A program made the translations under genes and the position numbers. This document shows positions 30,511-39,242 of a stretch of DNA of 64,000 bases, one piece after another; position 1 is the first letter of the stretch; each line of letters opens with the position of its first letter. The DNA comes from Mycolicibacterium pulveris (GTDB lineage: Bacteria > Actinomycetota > Actinomycetes > Mycobacteriales > Mycobacteriaceae): positions 3,410,001 to 3,474,000 of the forward strand of contig NZ_AP022599.1 of assembly GCF_010725725.1 (NCBI RefSeq), written 5' to 3'. The notes below the pieces were generated by a model that saw nothing but the letters and a program-made list of their open reading frames with translations, did no database searches and was not told the origin of the DNA.

Positions 30511-31485
30511 TCACGCCAACCGCAGATGGCTCCAATTCAACACCTCGCCGAGGTGTTTCGGGTTAACCCCAAGCTGCTTTGCGACGTCCTGAGTGCCACC
30601 GTGCAGCTCAACGAGCCGCGAGAAAAGAACGCCCGTCACAGGTTGAAATCCGCCCGGCTCGCTTCGACGCCATTTTGACATCTGGATCTGCAGAGCGCGG
30701 TACCGAGCGTCGTCGATGAGCCCGCGTTCATGCGCGCGATAGATGATCGCTGCGACCGACACCCCCCATGTCTGCTTGAGCGCAATGAAATCGGACAACT
30801 TGGGCCTATCGGGCATCGCAGCGTCGAAGTCATCGGGTGGAATCAGCAGAGCGCCTGCGAATAAGTTGGCTTCGCTTTCGACCGAGTCGTGGCGTCGATC
30901 GTGGAACGCCAAATGTCCGCACTCGTGGCCCAAGCTGAACCGGAAACGGTCGCCGGGAACATTAGGATCGAGTCCTATCACTGGCACCCCGTTCACCCAT
31001 GCGGAAAGCCCGTCGAGGCCCGGCAAATGTGGGATCGGAACGAGGCAGACGCCCGCGCGTTCCACCAGAGCCGTCAGATTCCGGATCGGCCCGGATTCTT
31101 CCTGGCCGAGGATCGCGCGCACTTCAGTGGCAGCATCTTCAATTTCGTCTCGGCTGGTGACCGGTGCTCGCCGGCGCAGGAGGATGTCCGGAGCCTTGGG
31201 AGTCGCGTCGACCAGCTCTCCGAAGACTTCTCCGGCCAGGCGGAGAAGCTCCTTGGCTTTCTTCTTCGCCGCGGAGGACGTGGACGAGCGCGCGCGATGA
31301 ATGGGCTCAGACATGTCGGGCAGCGTCAGCCTGCGATCGGCATAGCCGAGCGCCGTGAGCTCACCATTGAAACTTCGCCGACCGCTTTCAATCGCAGAGA
31401 CCATGGGAACCGACATCCCTAGCTTTTCCGCCAGGTCTGCCTGGTTAATGCCCTCGATGTCGCGAAATGACCGAAGCCTGTTCAC
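30511..31485 (-). CDS. XRE helix-turn-helix fused to ImmA/IrrE metallopeptidase
   Basis: It has 324 residues. An N-terminal XRE HTH (INQADLAEKLGMSVPMVSAIESGRRSF) is followed by an ImmA/IrrE Zn-peptidase domain with HECGHLAFHDRRHDSVESEANLFAGALLIP (HExxH-like HECGH plus downstream Glu). In mobile elements such proteins switch immunity or induction by cleaving a repressor, or act as antitoxins. The C-terminus has a further HTH-like segment (TQDVAKQLGVNPKHLGEVLNW). Its GTG start overlaps the stop of the upstream gene (GTGA), so the two are translationally coupled. Confidence 0.9.
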   Translation of the reverse strand: MNRLRSFRDIEGINQADLAEKLGMSVPMVSAIESGRRSFNGELTALGYADRRLTLPDMSEPIHRARSSTSSAAKKKAKELLRLAGEVFGELVDATPKAPDILLRRRAPVTSRDEIEDAATEVRAILGQEESGPIRNLTALVERAGVCLVPIPHLPGLDGLSAWVNGVPVIGLDPNVPGDRFRFSLGHECGHLAFHDRRHDSVESEANLFAGALLIPPDDFDAAMPDRPKLSDFIALKQTWGVSVAAIIYRAHERGLIDDARYRALQIQMSKWRRSEPGGFQPVTGVLFSRLVELHGGTQDVAKQLGVNPKHLGEVLNWSHLRLA

Positions 31486-32075
31486 AAGCCCTCGGCCTCA
31501 CCGAAGTCCACGTCGTCCCCCAGATCGTTAAACGGATCCGGTGCACCTTGATCGAAAGTTAGCCCGCCGCCATTATCTGGTGAAGGCACGCCCTCGAAGG
31601 GCCAGAAACCGACGTACTCAAGACTCCCGGCGGGTATAAGGCGCTTGCCGGTGGCCGCCTGCTTCGATGCGCTCGACCACAGGTGCATGCCTTCACGTTC
31701 GAAGCCGTAAGCCACCATGTTTGGGACGGCGGTTGAGTTCCGAGTGCGGAGTTCGAAGGGAAACGCCAACTGTTCTGGCTGCCCCATTGCCGCCTCGATT
31801 TCGATGGCAGCCTTGCTCCTGACCAGGTAGCTGTCGTTCGCTGTGATATCGGTGACCTGCACCCGTCCCAGCTCGGCGAAATCCGGATGGAGCATGAAGC
31901 GCTCTGACTGCGTTACCTGTGCCTGCGCGATTGAGCGCATCCAGTGCGACTTGTGCATGCGCGTGGGTGGAATCCCCCACTCCTCGGTGAAGCTCCTGGC
32001 CCCAGCTGCTGCGCCTAGGTATGCCACAACCAGGATCTGGGCGAAAGGGTCAACCTGATCTCGCTCGAGCTGCAT
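31482..32075 (-). CDS. Unknown partner of the XRE-ImmA/IrrE protein
   Basis: It has 197 residues and no family I recognise. No signal peptide or membrane helix; conserved-looking blocks are RMHKSHWMRSIAQAQ, DITANDSYLVRSKAAIEIEAAM and AYGFEREGMHLWSSA, and the C-terminus is acidic (DDVDFGEAEGL). It starts at ATG 32075, 7 nt below the -10 hexamer TAGTAT, so its mRNA is probably leaderless. Coupled to the metallopeptidase gene, it may be its substrate, toxin or inhibitor; this is inference from context only. Confidence 0.75.
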   Translation of the reverse strand: MQLERDQVDPFAQILVVAYLGAAAGARSFTEEWGIPPTRMHKSHWMRSIAQAQVTQSERFMLHPDFAELGRVQVTDITANDSYLVRSKAAIEIEAAMGQPEQLAFPFELRTRNSTAVPNMVAYGFEREGMHLWSSASKQAATGKRLIPAGSLEYVGFWPFEGVPSPDNGGGLTFDQGAPDPFNDLGDDVDFGEAEGL

Positions 32076-32082
32076 GCGAGAG

Positions 32083-32120
32083 ATACTACATATGGAGTAG
32101 AAATTCTACGGCGAATGTAG
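32083..32120 (-). promoter_or_regulatory. Leaderless promoter with twin CTAC-N7-GTAG operators
   Basis: The minus-strand -10 TAGTAT (32088-32083) stands 7 nt from the start codon. Two 15-bp dyads CTAC-N7-GTAG occupy 32086-32100 and 32106-32120, separated by 5 bp; together they also form the palindrome GTAGAAATTCTAC. They cover the -10 and -35 regions, the pattern of an autoregulated XRE repressor. Confidence 0.65.
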
Positions 32121-32525
32121 CATCTGGCGTGTCATGGCTACTGAGCCGATGCTCCTTCTCGCCACTTCATTACGGCGGCTTGGTGAAGCCGGAGGTCACC
32201 TTCCAATGTGTGGGGCGATCGTACGCATCACGCGTCGATGTCATGACGGCACGGTAGCGGGTCGGCGGTGTCGAACCAGGCTCGCGAGCTTGAAACCGAA
32301 CTGACAGAGACGGCGCTTCGGTGTCATTCGTGGCGGCTCTACCGCGATGAGATCTCCGACGTTCTCAGGCCTCGCCACCCTCGCGACTCCGGCGGCAAGA
32401 ATGCACCTTCGAACTTCGTCCGTCGATCACCGGCAGACTGTGCTGGCGTAGGTTCCTATTCGTTTAGGGTGAAAACGCCCTCACGCTGGACGGCATGTAA
32501 CGCCGGGCATTGCCCTGTTCGCATC
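32121..32525. other. About 400 bp without a convincing gene
   Basis: Lies between the start of the unknown XRE-partner gene and the stop of mmpL. No frame with a ribosome site or domain was found and no repeat stands out. It marks the border between element functions and cargo. Confidence 0.5.
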
Positions 32526-35500
32526 TCACCGATCCTGGACCAGCACGTGAGGTGCGTCCTTCATGCCTCCTGCGTTGGTCTGACCACGTCGCGGGGCTGT
32601 TGCTTTAGTGGGCCACCAGCTGGCTTCGCGTAGGAGTGTGGCGATGGCGGGCACGGTGAGGGTGCGCACGAGGAAGGTGTCGAGCAGCAGTCCGAAGCCG
32701 ATGATGAGGCCGGCTTGGACCATGATGGCGACTGAGCCGACCATGAGGCCGAACATGCTGGCGGCGAATATAACCCCGGCGGAGGTGATGACGGCTCCGG
32801 TGTTTGCCACGGTGCGCAGGACGCCGACGCGGATGTTGGTCCCGGATTCTTCGCGGAGCCGTGAGACGAGCAGCATGTTGTAGTCGGCGCCGACGGCGAC
32901 GAGGATGATGAACGCCAGCAGCGGTACGGGCCAGGCGATCTCTTGGCCCAGTACCCATTGGAAGACCACAACGCCGATGCCGAGCGAGGCGAGGTAGTTG
33001 AGCAGAACCGTGCCTAACAGGTAGATCGGTGCCAGGAGAGCGCGCAGTAGCAGGACCAGGATGACGCCGACGATGATCGTGGTGGCGATGGCCAATTGTG
33101 CGAAATCCGCCCACAGGAATCGTTGGATATCGGAGTTCACAGCCGGGAAGCCGGCGACGGACACGGTGGCGTCGGCGAGTGACGTGTTGGGTCGTGCGGT
33201 GTTGGCAATGTCGGTGATGTGGTTGGCGAGGTCCATGGCTTCGACGCTGTAGGGGTCGTTGCTGGTTTCGATCATGAAGCGCGCGGTCTTGCCGTCAGAT
33301 GAGAGGAACTGTTTGGCGACGTCGGTAAACTGTCGGTTCTCGAATGCGTTAGCGGGCAGGTAGAACCCGCTTGAGGAGTCGGAGTCAGCCGCTGCGCGCG
33401 AAGAGTTCTGTAGTTGGGTGGCGATCTGGCTCATGCCGGACAGCATTTCGATGTTGCTGTCGGCGAGGGTGCGGACGCCGGTGGCGAGTGCTTGGGCGCC
33501 GGAGGCGAGCTGCCCGATTCCGTCCTGCAGTCGGCGGAGGTTGGTGGCCAGGTCGGCGGGGTTGCCGAGGGCTCCGAATGCCTTGTCCAGTGAGGCAACC
33601 GCGTTTTGGACATTCGCGAGGGTGCCACCGACGGTGGCGTTGGTGGCGGGATCATAGCGGTCGCCGAGGTCGGCGATCTGGTTGAAGAATCCGCTGTCGC
33701 GCAAGGTAACCAGGATCTTCACCTGGTCGCGGATTTGGGCGCATTGTGGGGTGGTGGCACACCACGGTGAGGTGTTGAGGGCGCCGACGAGTGGGTCGAG
33801 CTGGGTGATCGCGTTTTGGGCTTGGTTGGCCAGCGGTCGTAGTCCTGGGCCGGATTGAATGGCTTGGTCGACGGCGGGCGCGGTGGCGGAAAGCTGTTGC
33901 AGCAGCGGCCGGAATTGGTTGACCTGAGTTCCCGCGGATTGGGCTTGGGTGAGGATTCCGGCCAGTGGCGTGAGGGCGGTGCGCACCGTGCCCTGCAGTT
34001 GGGCGAGGCCGTCGGCGAGCTGGTCGGCGCCGCCGGTGAGTTTGGCGAGGTCGTCTTTGCGTGAGTTGCCCTCGGCGACCGCGCCGGCCATTTTGTCGCC
34101 GATCTGGCCGTTCTGCCAGGCCAGCTCTGCTTGGTCGAGGCGCTCTCCGGTGGGGCGGGTGACTCCGGAAACTTTGGTGACGCCGGGGATTTGGGAGACG
34201 CGGGAGGCCATCTCGTCGAGATCGGCCAGTCCTTTCCCGGTCCGCATGTCGGTGGGGTTTTCCACGACGAGGAACTCGGTGATGACGACGTCTTTGCGGA
34301 AGTGGCGGTCGAGAAGTTGGTAGCCCTGGTTGCTGGCTGTGGTGTCTGGTTGTCCCTTGCGGTCGTCGTAGCTGATTTTGATGGTTGTGGCGGCTGCCGA
34401 TAGGGCGAGCAGGATGACCAGGCTGACGATGAGTAGTGGCACGGGACGGCGGACCACGGCGACGGCGACGCTGTTCCAGTAGCGGCGGGTGCGATCGGGT
34501 TTGGGTTCACCGATGCCGCGTTTGGCGGCTAGCGACAGCACGGGTGGCAGCAGGGTGACGGTGGCCAGAAATCCGAACAGCACGGCGATGGCACATGCGG
34601 GGCCCAGGGCGGCGAAGACGCTGAGCCGCGCGAAGACCATGGCCAGGAACGCGAGTGCGACGGTGGCGGCGGAGGCGAGGATGACGCGCCCGATGCTGGC
34701 GGTGGCGTGGATGATGGCCTGATCGGCGGGTACTTCGGCGCGGCGCTGCTCGTGGTAACGGCTGATCAGAAATACCGTGTAGTCGGTTCCGGCGCCGAGC
34801 AGAATCGCCGTCATGAAGGCGACGGTGAACTGGGAGACCGGCATGCCCAACTCGCCGAGGACAGACAGCACACCGCGCCCGACTGCCAGGCTCAACCCGA
34901 TTACCAGGAGCGGCAACAGCGCGGTGAAAACCGACCGGTAGACGATCAGCAGGATCAGCGCGATCATGCCTGCGGTAGCGATAGAGATCAGCAGCAGGTC
35001 GTGCTCGGCGGAGGCGATCATGTCGCTGAAGGTCGCCGGTGGTCCCGTCACTTGGACGGTCGTGGTCGAGCCGGTGAACACCTCCGCTGCGATGTCGCGC
35101 ACTGCGTTCACGGATTCTGAGGCCGTGGGGTCTCCGAGGGTGCCGGTGACACCGACGGGCAGGTACCAGGCTTTGCGGTCGGCGCTGACTGCCTGGGCTT
35201 CGGTAATCGGATCGGACAGTAGGTCCTGCACCAGCAGGACGTGGTTGCCTTCGGCCTGCAACCGGCGCACGAGTTCGCTGTAGCCCTGCCGGGCAGTCGG
35301 AGTCAAGCCATTGGGGTCTTCCATGGCGACGAACACCATGGTTTTCGAGCCTTCTTCGCCGAAAGCGGCGCTCATGCGGTCAACCGTCTGCAAGGACGGC
35401 GCATCGCGAGGAATGAGGTCCACCGACTGTTGGCGCACCACGGTTTCCAGCTGGGGGAACAGCAGCGCAAGGACCACCGCGGCGCCTAGCCATGCCCCGA

Positions 35501-35648
35501 TGACCAGCGCTTTGTGCCGGAGGGTGAATCGGGCTAGCGCTGCCAACCGTTCGCTGTACTCGCGGGTGTCGGCCGGGTCGGGGGATCCGTTGGCCCGCCG
35601 GCCACGGCGCGTGGCCTGGCTTGGGGAATCTGCAGTGCCGTCGGCCAC
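32526..35648 (-). CDS. MmpL-family RND transporter
   Basis: An inner-membrane exporter of lipids, siderophores or drugs, with 1040 residues. Two repeats each have one helix, a large periplasmic loop and five further helices; the second helix bundles contain GAGTDYTVFLISRYHEQRR and AVGADYNMLLVSRLREES, the paired MMPL motifs whose Asp-Tyr residues relay protons. The second periplasmic loop is long and rich in Gln/Ala coiled-coil segments (about 480-740). GTG 35648 follows GGAGGTCCA. No mmpS gene adjoins it. The 17-bp operator at 35676 lies 28 bp upstream. The substrate is unknown, perhaps related to the P450/LLM products of the cargo. Confidence 0.92.
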   Translation of the reverse strand: MADGTADSPSQATRRGRRANGSPDPADTREYSERLAALARFTLRHKALVIGAWLGAAVVLALLFPQLETVVRQQSVDLIPRDAPSLQTVDRMSAAFGEEGSKTMVFVAMEDPNGLTPTARQGYSELVRRLQAEGNHVLLVQDLLSDPITEAQAVSADRKAWYLPVGVTGTLGDPTASESVNAVRDIAAEVFTGSTTTVQVTGPPATFSDMIASAEHDLLLISIATAGMIALILLIVYRSVFTALLPLLVIGLSLAVGRGVLSVLGELGMPVSQFTVAFMTAILLGAGTDYTVFLISRYHEQRRAEVPADQAIIHATASIGRVILASAATVALAFLAMVFARLSVFAALGPACAIAVLFGFLATVTLLPPVLSLAAKRGIGEPKPDRTRRYWNSVAVAVVRRPVPLLIVSLVILLALSAAATTIKISYDDRKGQPDTTASNQGYQLLDRHFRKDVVITEFLVVENPTDMRTGKGLADLDEMASRVSQIPGVTKVSGVTRPTGERLDQAELAWQNGQIGDKMAGAVAEGNSRKDDLAKLTGGADQLADGLAQLQGTVRTALTPLAGILTQAQSAGTQVNQFRPLLQQLSATAPAVDQAIQSGPGLRPLANQAQNAITQLDPLVGALNTSPWCATTPQCAQIRDQVKILVTLRDSGFFNQIADLGDRYDPATNATVGGTLANVQNAVASLDKAFGALGNPADLATNLRRLQDGIGQLASGAQALATGVRTLADSNIEMLSGMSQIATQLQNSSRAAADSDSSSGFYLPANAFENRQFTDVAKQFLSSDGKTARFMIETSNDPYSVEAMDLANHITDIANTARPNTSLADATVSVAGFPAVNSDIQRFLWADFAQLAIATTIIVGVILVLLLRALLAPIYLLGTVLLNYLASLGIGVVVFQWVLGQEIAWPVPLLAFIILVAVGADYNMLLVSRLREESGTNIRVGVLRTVANTGAVITSAGVIFAASMFGLMVGSVAIMVQAGLIIGFGLLLDTFLVRTLTVPAIATLLREASWWPTKATAPRRGQTNAGGMKDAPHVLVQDR

Positions 35649-35675
35649 TGGACCTCCACTGGTAGCGAATCGTAT

Positions 35676-35692
35676 CGATACTGTCGGTATCG
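35676..35692. promoter_or_regulatory. Operator CGATAC-N5-GTATCG upstream of mmpL
   Basis: CGATACTGTCGGTATCG is a 6-bp dyad with a 5-bp centre, within a larger imperfect dyad (GGTAGCG...CGCTACC). The same half-sites and spacing recur at 42727, which implies one shared repressor, probably a TetR of the element. Confidence 0.6.
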
Positions 35693-35921
35693 CTACGCTA
35701 CCGCATGTAGTGCAAGTTGGTGCGGCCGCTATTCAGTCGGGCCCCGGCCGCCGGTCACAGTCGGCAGAGGAATCGTCGAAACTCAGTTGGCTTCTGAAGC
35801 CAGGCCGACGTTGTTCAGTGGACGACACTGGCCTTGGCTGCCGTTCAGGGTCTTGCTGTTGCTGGCCCAGACGTTGGCATCGAGGCACGCACGGCCACAT
35901 CGCGTAGCGGGCCGCGGGCCG

Positions 35922-36563
35922 CTACCTGTGGGGTCGGGCTTCGGTCGTGGCCGACTGGCCCGTGTTCTGCAGCAGCACGTAATTGCCGAGGCTGCCCAGG
36001 AAACCTGCGCAGTGCTGAACGAGTTCATCGGTGGTGAACTCCAGTTCTCCGTCGAGTCGGCGGCGCAAGACTTCGAATAGCCCTCCCACGCCCAAGGTCG
36101 AAGCCAAATGGGCAACCCCCACGGCGGAGTCGGCGATGTCGAGGTGGAGTCTGGCCTCGCGCAAGACGAGGTCGGTGAAACCGGCCATCAGTTCGCTGCG
36201 TAGCTCCCGGAGCAGCGGCTCGGTTGCAGATTCCACGAACAGGATCCGACCCAGCCGAGGGTCGTCGTCGATCATGCTGACCAGCCTGCGGATCGGCGCG
36301 TACGCGAGCACCTCCGGTGGCTCACCGGCATCGGGGATCGCGTCGACTATCACCTCCTGGAAGGTGGCATAGAGCTGCTGGTAGACAGCCCGCAGGAGTG
36401 CGTCTCGGCCGGAGAAGTGCTGGTAGAAGTAGCGTGACGTGACACCCGATTCAGCGCAGATGGCAGTCACAGTGGCGGCGGCAACGCCGCGCGTGCCGAT
36501 CAACTCCGTTGCGGCCTCGATGAGACGGGTGCGCCGGTTCCGGTGACGCTCCTCGGCGGACAT
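35922..36563 (-). CDS. TetR-family regulator upstream of mmpL
   Basis: It has 213 residues from ATG 36563. HTH: RRTRLIEAATELIGTRGVAAATVTAICAESGVTSRYFYQHFSGRDALL; the rest is a helical ligand domain with no clear subfamily. The start is the ATG just before MSAEERHRNRR, but GTG codons upstream are open and no strong ribosome site is seen. It is on the mmpL strand, 273 bp upstream of it, and divergent from the PF10118-like gene, with a dyad at 36612 between them. Confidence 0.88.
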   Translation of the reverse strand: MSAEERHRNRRTRLIEAATELIGTRGVAAATVTAICAESGVTSRYFYQHFSGRDALLRAVYQQLYATFQEVIVDAIPDAGEPPEVLAYAPIRRLVSMIDDDPRLGRILFVESATEPLLRELRSELMAGFTDLVLREARLHLDIADSAVGVAHLASTLGVGGLFEVLRRRLDGELEFTTDELVQHCAGFLGSLGNYVLLQNTGQSATTEARPHR

Positions 36564-36611
36564 CCCGCTATACACCCGCGCCGAAACCACGTGGATAGCT
36601 TGCCATCTAAT

Positions 36612-36633
36612 TCTGACAAGGCTTAGAGTCAGA
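36612..36633. promoter_or_regulatory. Candidate TetR operator TCTGAC-N10-GTCAGA
   Basis: A perfect 6-bp dyad lies midway in the roughly 100-bp gap between the divergent TetR gene (36563) and the PF10118-like gene (36668). The placement fits autoregulation and control of the hydrolase. Confidence 0.5.
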
Positions 36634-36667
36634 TCGCCAGCGTGCCCTTGACGAACGGGAGAACAAC

Positions 36668-37537
36668 ATGAGCGACGATTCGTCCACACGGCCCACCACG
36701 CGGGTCGTCCCGAAGCCCCGCCGTGTTCGATTCGACATGCCTGCCGGGACCAGTCGGCAGCACTTCGTCGATGGCGACTTGGTGATGAGCCACTTTGTGT
36801 CCACCTTGTCGGCCACGTTCCCCGAAGGCGAAGACTTCTTCATCCGGTCAGTCCGCGAGTACCGGGACCACATCAGCGACGCTGACCTCAAGGAGGCGGT
36901 CAAGGGATTCATTGCACAAGAGGCCACCCACCGACACCAGCATCAGCTGCTCAACGATCGGCTCCAAGCGATGGGCTATCCCACCGAGGGGATCGATCGG
37001 CATATCAAGAAGTTGGTTGGCCGACTTGAGAAGCGTTTTTCTCCCAAGATGCGCCTGGCTGTGACGGCCGCCCTGGAGCACTACACGGCGACATTCGCCG
37101 AAATCATTCTCACCAGCGACGAAGCTCAAGAACTGATCGGCGACACCGAAGTGCGGCCTATTCTGCTCTGGCACGCACTGGAAGAATGCGAGCACAAGGC
37201 CGTCGCTTTCGATGTCTATGAGACGGTCGGTGGAAGCGAACGCACCAGGGTCTGGGGGATGCGGATCGCCAGCCTCCTCTTGTTCAGCGAGTTGGTCATC
37301 CAGACCACCCGCTCTCTGGCCGGTGACCGTGCCGCCTACAACCCGGTGCGGTTGCTGCGCAGCCTTCGAGCCTTCCGGCATAACCCGCTATTCAGCTCAG
37401 CAGCAATTGAGCGCTTTCGTTCCTACACCCGCGGCGGATTTCATCCCGACGACTGGGACAGCGCAGAAATCCTCGAACGCTGGACCAAGGAACTCTTCAA
37501 CGCCGATGGTGGCCAACAAGCGCGTAGCAGCGTCTAG
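36668..37537 (+). CDS. Predicted metal-dependent hydrolase, PF10118-like
   Basis: It has 289 residues. The family resembles ferritin-like di-iron helical bundles. Putative ligands are EYRDHISD, EATHRHQHQ (Glu-x2-His), HYTATFAE and LLWHALEECEHKAVAFDVY (Glu-x2-His again). A hydrophobic helix (RIASLLLFSELVIQTT) could touch the membrane. Function unproven; family members often adjoin P450 and lipid-modifying genes. ATG 36668 has GGGAGAACAAC upstream. Controlled probably by the divergent TetR. Confidence 0.8.
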   Translation: MSDDSSTRPTTRVVPKPRRVRFDMPAGTSRQHFVDGDLVMSHFVSTLSATFPEGEDFFIRSVREYRDHISDADLKEAVKGFIAQEATHRHQHQLLNDRLQAMGYPTEGIDRHIKKLVGRLEKRFSPKMRLAVTAALEHYTATFAEIILTSDEAQELIGDTEVRPILLWHALEECEHKAVAFDVYETVGGSERTRVWGMRIASLLLFSELVIQTTRSLAGDRAAYNPVRLLRSLRAFRHNPLFSSAAIERFRSYTRGGFHPDDWDSAEILERWTKELFNADGGQQARSSV

Positions 37538-37668
37538 CTCGACCAGAGCCCGTCGCGGTCAGAGTCGGCCTTAAGCGAATAAAAGTCTATGGGCTTCGCT
37601 CCGCGCGCAGTGAAGTCAAGCCCAGTTCTTTCTACTGGCCGCTCGATGGTGCTCGATCACGTTGCGAC

Positions 37669-38559
37669 CTACAGGAAGCTCCGGCCGAGGAACTCGGTGA
37701 CGGCGGAGCTGAAGGCGTCGTTGTCGTCGCCGGCGATCATGTGTCCGGTGCCGGATACGTCGACGGTCTCGGCGTGGGGAACCAGTTGCTTGAACTCGTC
37801 GACGGTGGCTTGGGAGACCACGTCGGATAACAGGCCCCTTACGAGAAGTGTTGGGGCGCTGACCCGTCGGGCTCCGTCGATCAGCAGGTGGCTGATTGCG
37901 TCGAACTGCTCCGTTCCCGTGGTCGATTCGTCGCGGAGGAAGTCGAAGTTGGAGTGAATGAATGCCGGGTCCCACCGCCAGATCCAGCGGCCGTCGTGAC
38001 GCCGCCGTAGCACCTTGCGCAGGCCGTCGACGTTGGCCGGGCGCGAGCGATGGGGGTTGTATGCGGCGATCACCTCGGCGGCGTCGGTGAGGGTGCCAAA
38101 GCCATCGGGATGTGCGGCCATGAACGTCACCACGCGACGAGCGCCCTGGAATTCAAGCCGCGGGGTGACGTCGACCAGGACGACCGCCGCCCACGACGCC
38201 CCGGATGTCAACAGATGCGTGCCGAGCACGGTCATGCCCCCAAGGGATGCACCTACGACGGCAGGGGCGGTATCGGCGCTGAAGTGCTCACGCACGGCGA
38301 GCAGATCGGTCGCGAGTCGCTCGAGGTCGTACCTGCCGGCTGGGTCCCAGTCGCTGTCGCCGTGACCGCGGGTGTCGTAGGCGACGACTGTGTATCCGCA
38401 TGCGTGGAGACGACGCGCTGAAGCGCTCCACGCGTGCCGGTTCTGGCCGCCGCCGTGTAGGAGCAGCACGACGGGACGGGCGTCATCGTGGTCGTAGCAG
38501 TCGGCGGCCAGGGTGATCCCGTCCTGGGTTCGGACCCGATGCTGCACGGCGGAGGTCAT
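37669..38559 (-). CDS. Alpha/beta hydrolase
   Basis: It has 296 residues. LLLHGGGQNRHAWSASARRL (oxyanion), YDTRGHGDSDWDP, nucleophile Ser in VVGASLGGMTVLG, Asp in LLVRGLLSDVVSQ and His in VSGTGHMIAGDDND complete the triad. An esterase or C-C hydrolase role is likely. ATG 38559 follows GGAAGGTGTC. It is the last gene of a minus-strand group P450-thioesterase-hydrolase, suggesting stepwise oxidation and cleavage of a lipid or CoA ester. Confidence 0.88.
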   Translation of the reverse strand: MTSAVQHRVRTQDGITLAADCYDHDDARPVVLLLHGGGQNRHAWSASARRLHACGYTVVAYDTRGHGDSDWDPAGRYDLERLATDLLAVREHFSADTAPAVVGASLGGMTVLGTHLLTSGASWAAVVLVDVTPRLEFQGARRVVTFMAAHPDGFGTLTDAAEVIAAYNPHRSRPANVDGLRKVLRRRHDGRWIWRWDPAFIHSNFDFLRDESTTGTEQFDAISHLLIDGARRVSAPTLLVRGLLSDVVSQATVDEFKQLVPHAETVDVSGTGHMIAGDDNDAFSSAVTEFLGRSFL

Positions 38560-38617
38560 GACACCTTCCTGGCAAGATCGGAGTCCGCCCGAAGCGTGCG
38601 ACCGGTTACAAGCACCT

Positions 38618-39070
38618 TCATTGTGCGTTGCCCGCGGCGTTCACGATCGTGACCGTGCCCTGGGCTACGCAGACGGCTTTGTCGCCGTTGCTGATGTCGA
38701 TGCGCGCTACTCCACTGCGCTTGCCCAGTGACACGATGTCGGTGACGGCGACACACACCCCGCTGGACACGGGTCGCAGCAGGTTCAGCTTGAATTCGGT
38801 GGTGGCGACCCATGATCCGGCCGGAATGACGGGGTAGAACACGACTCCGAGACAGTGGTCGACCATCGCCGATAGACATCCGCCGTGCAGGGTGCCGAAG
38901 GGTGTGAGCAGTTCGGCGCGGGTTTCCATCTCTGCCACCAGCCGACCCGCGGCGAGTTCGGTGTGCCGAAAGCTCAGAAACGTCGACAGCCCACCGGCTG
39001 TGTTCGCCGATCTGAGCAGCTGGTCGGCGATCTGCTCATCGAAGTGCGCGAATGTCACTGCCACCACCAT
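38618..39070 (-). CDS. PaaI-type hotdog acyl-CoA thioesterase
   Basis: It has 150 residues and one hotdog fold. The hallmark is FGTLHGGCLSAMVDHCLGVV (His-Gly-Gly and Asp), then ATTEFKLNLLRPV and VCVAQGTVTIV. It hydrolyses CoA thioesters, probably of aromatic or medium-chain acids. ATG 39070 lies behind AGGAGAAAGGGGC. A remnant of a second thioesterase separates it from the P450 gene. Confidence 0.88.
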   Translation of the reverse strand: MVVAVTFAHFDEQIADQLLRSANTAGGLSTFLSFRHTELAAGRLVAEMETRAELLTPFGTLHGGCLSAMVDHCLGVVFYPVIPAGSWVATTEFKLNLLRPVSSGVCVAVTDIVSLGKRSGVARIDISNGDKAVCVAQGTVTIVNAAGNAQ

Positions 39071-39228
39071 GCCCCTTTCTCCTGTCCGGTCATGGGTCGA
39101 TCACCGTTCGAGCCCGCGAATCGTTTGAGCATGTCGCCGAATGCGCCGACGTCGCCGTGCGCGGCGGAGTGCTCGACCTCGACGGCGACGAACCTGGCCG
39201 TCGCGGTGAAGCGCGCGACGCGTCGTCG
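39055..39228 (-). pseudogene. C-terminal remnant of a second hotdog thioesterase
   Basis: The minus strand here encodes ARFTATARFVAVEVEHSAAHGDVGAFGDMLKRFAGSNGDRP. This lines up with ARFTASAVFVVVSPEHFAAHGDVSAFGDLLEQFSRRGG, the C-terminus of the intact thioesterase at 43412-43927. The N-terminal 120 or so residues are missing and the fragment starts directly after the P450 stop, so a deletion probably joined the two genes. Confidence 0.7.
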
Positions 39229-39242
39229 AAGAGTGGCACGAG

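Noticed and set aside
35783..36115. Minus-strand frame between TetR and mmpL, as a possible mmpS-like gene
   Set aside because: It overlaps the TetR gene for most of its length and lacks the single N-terminal membrane helix of MmpS proteins.
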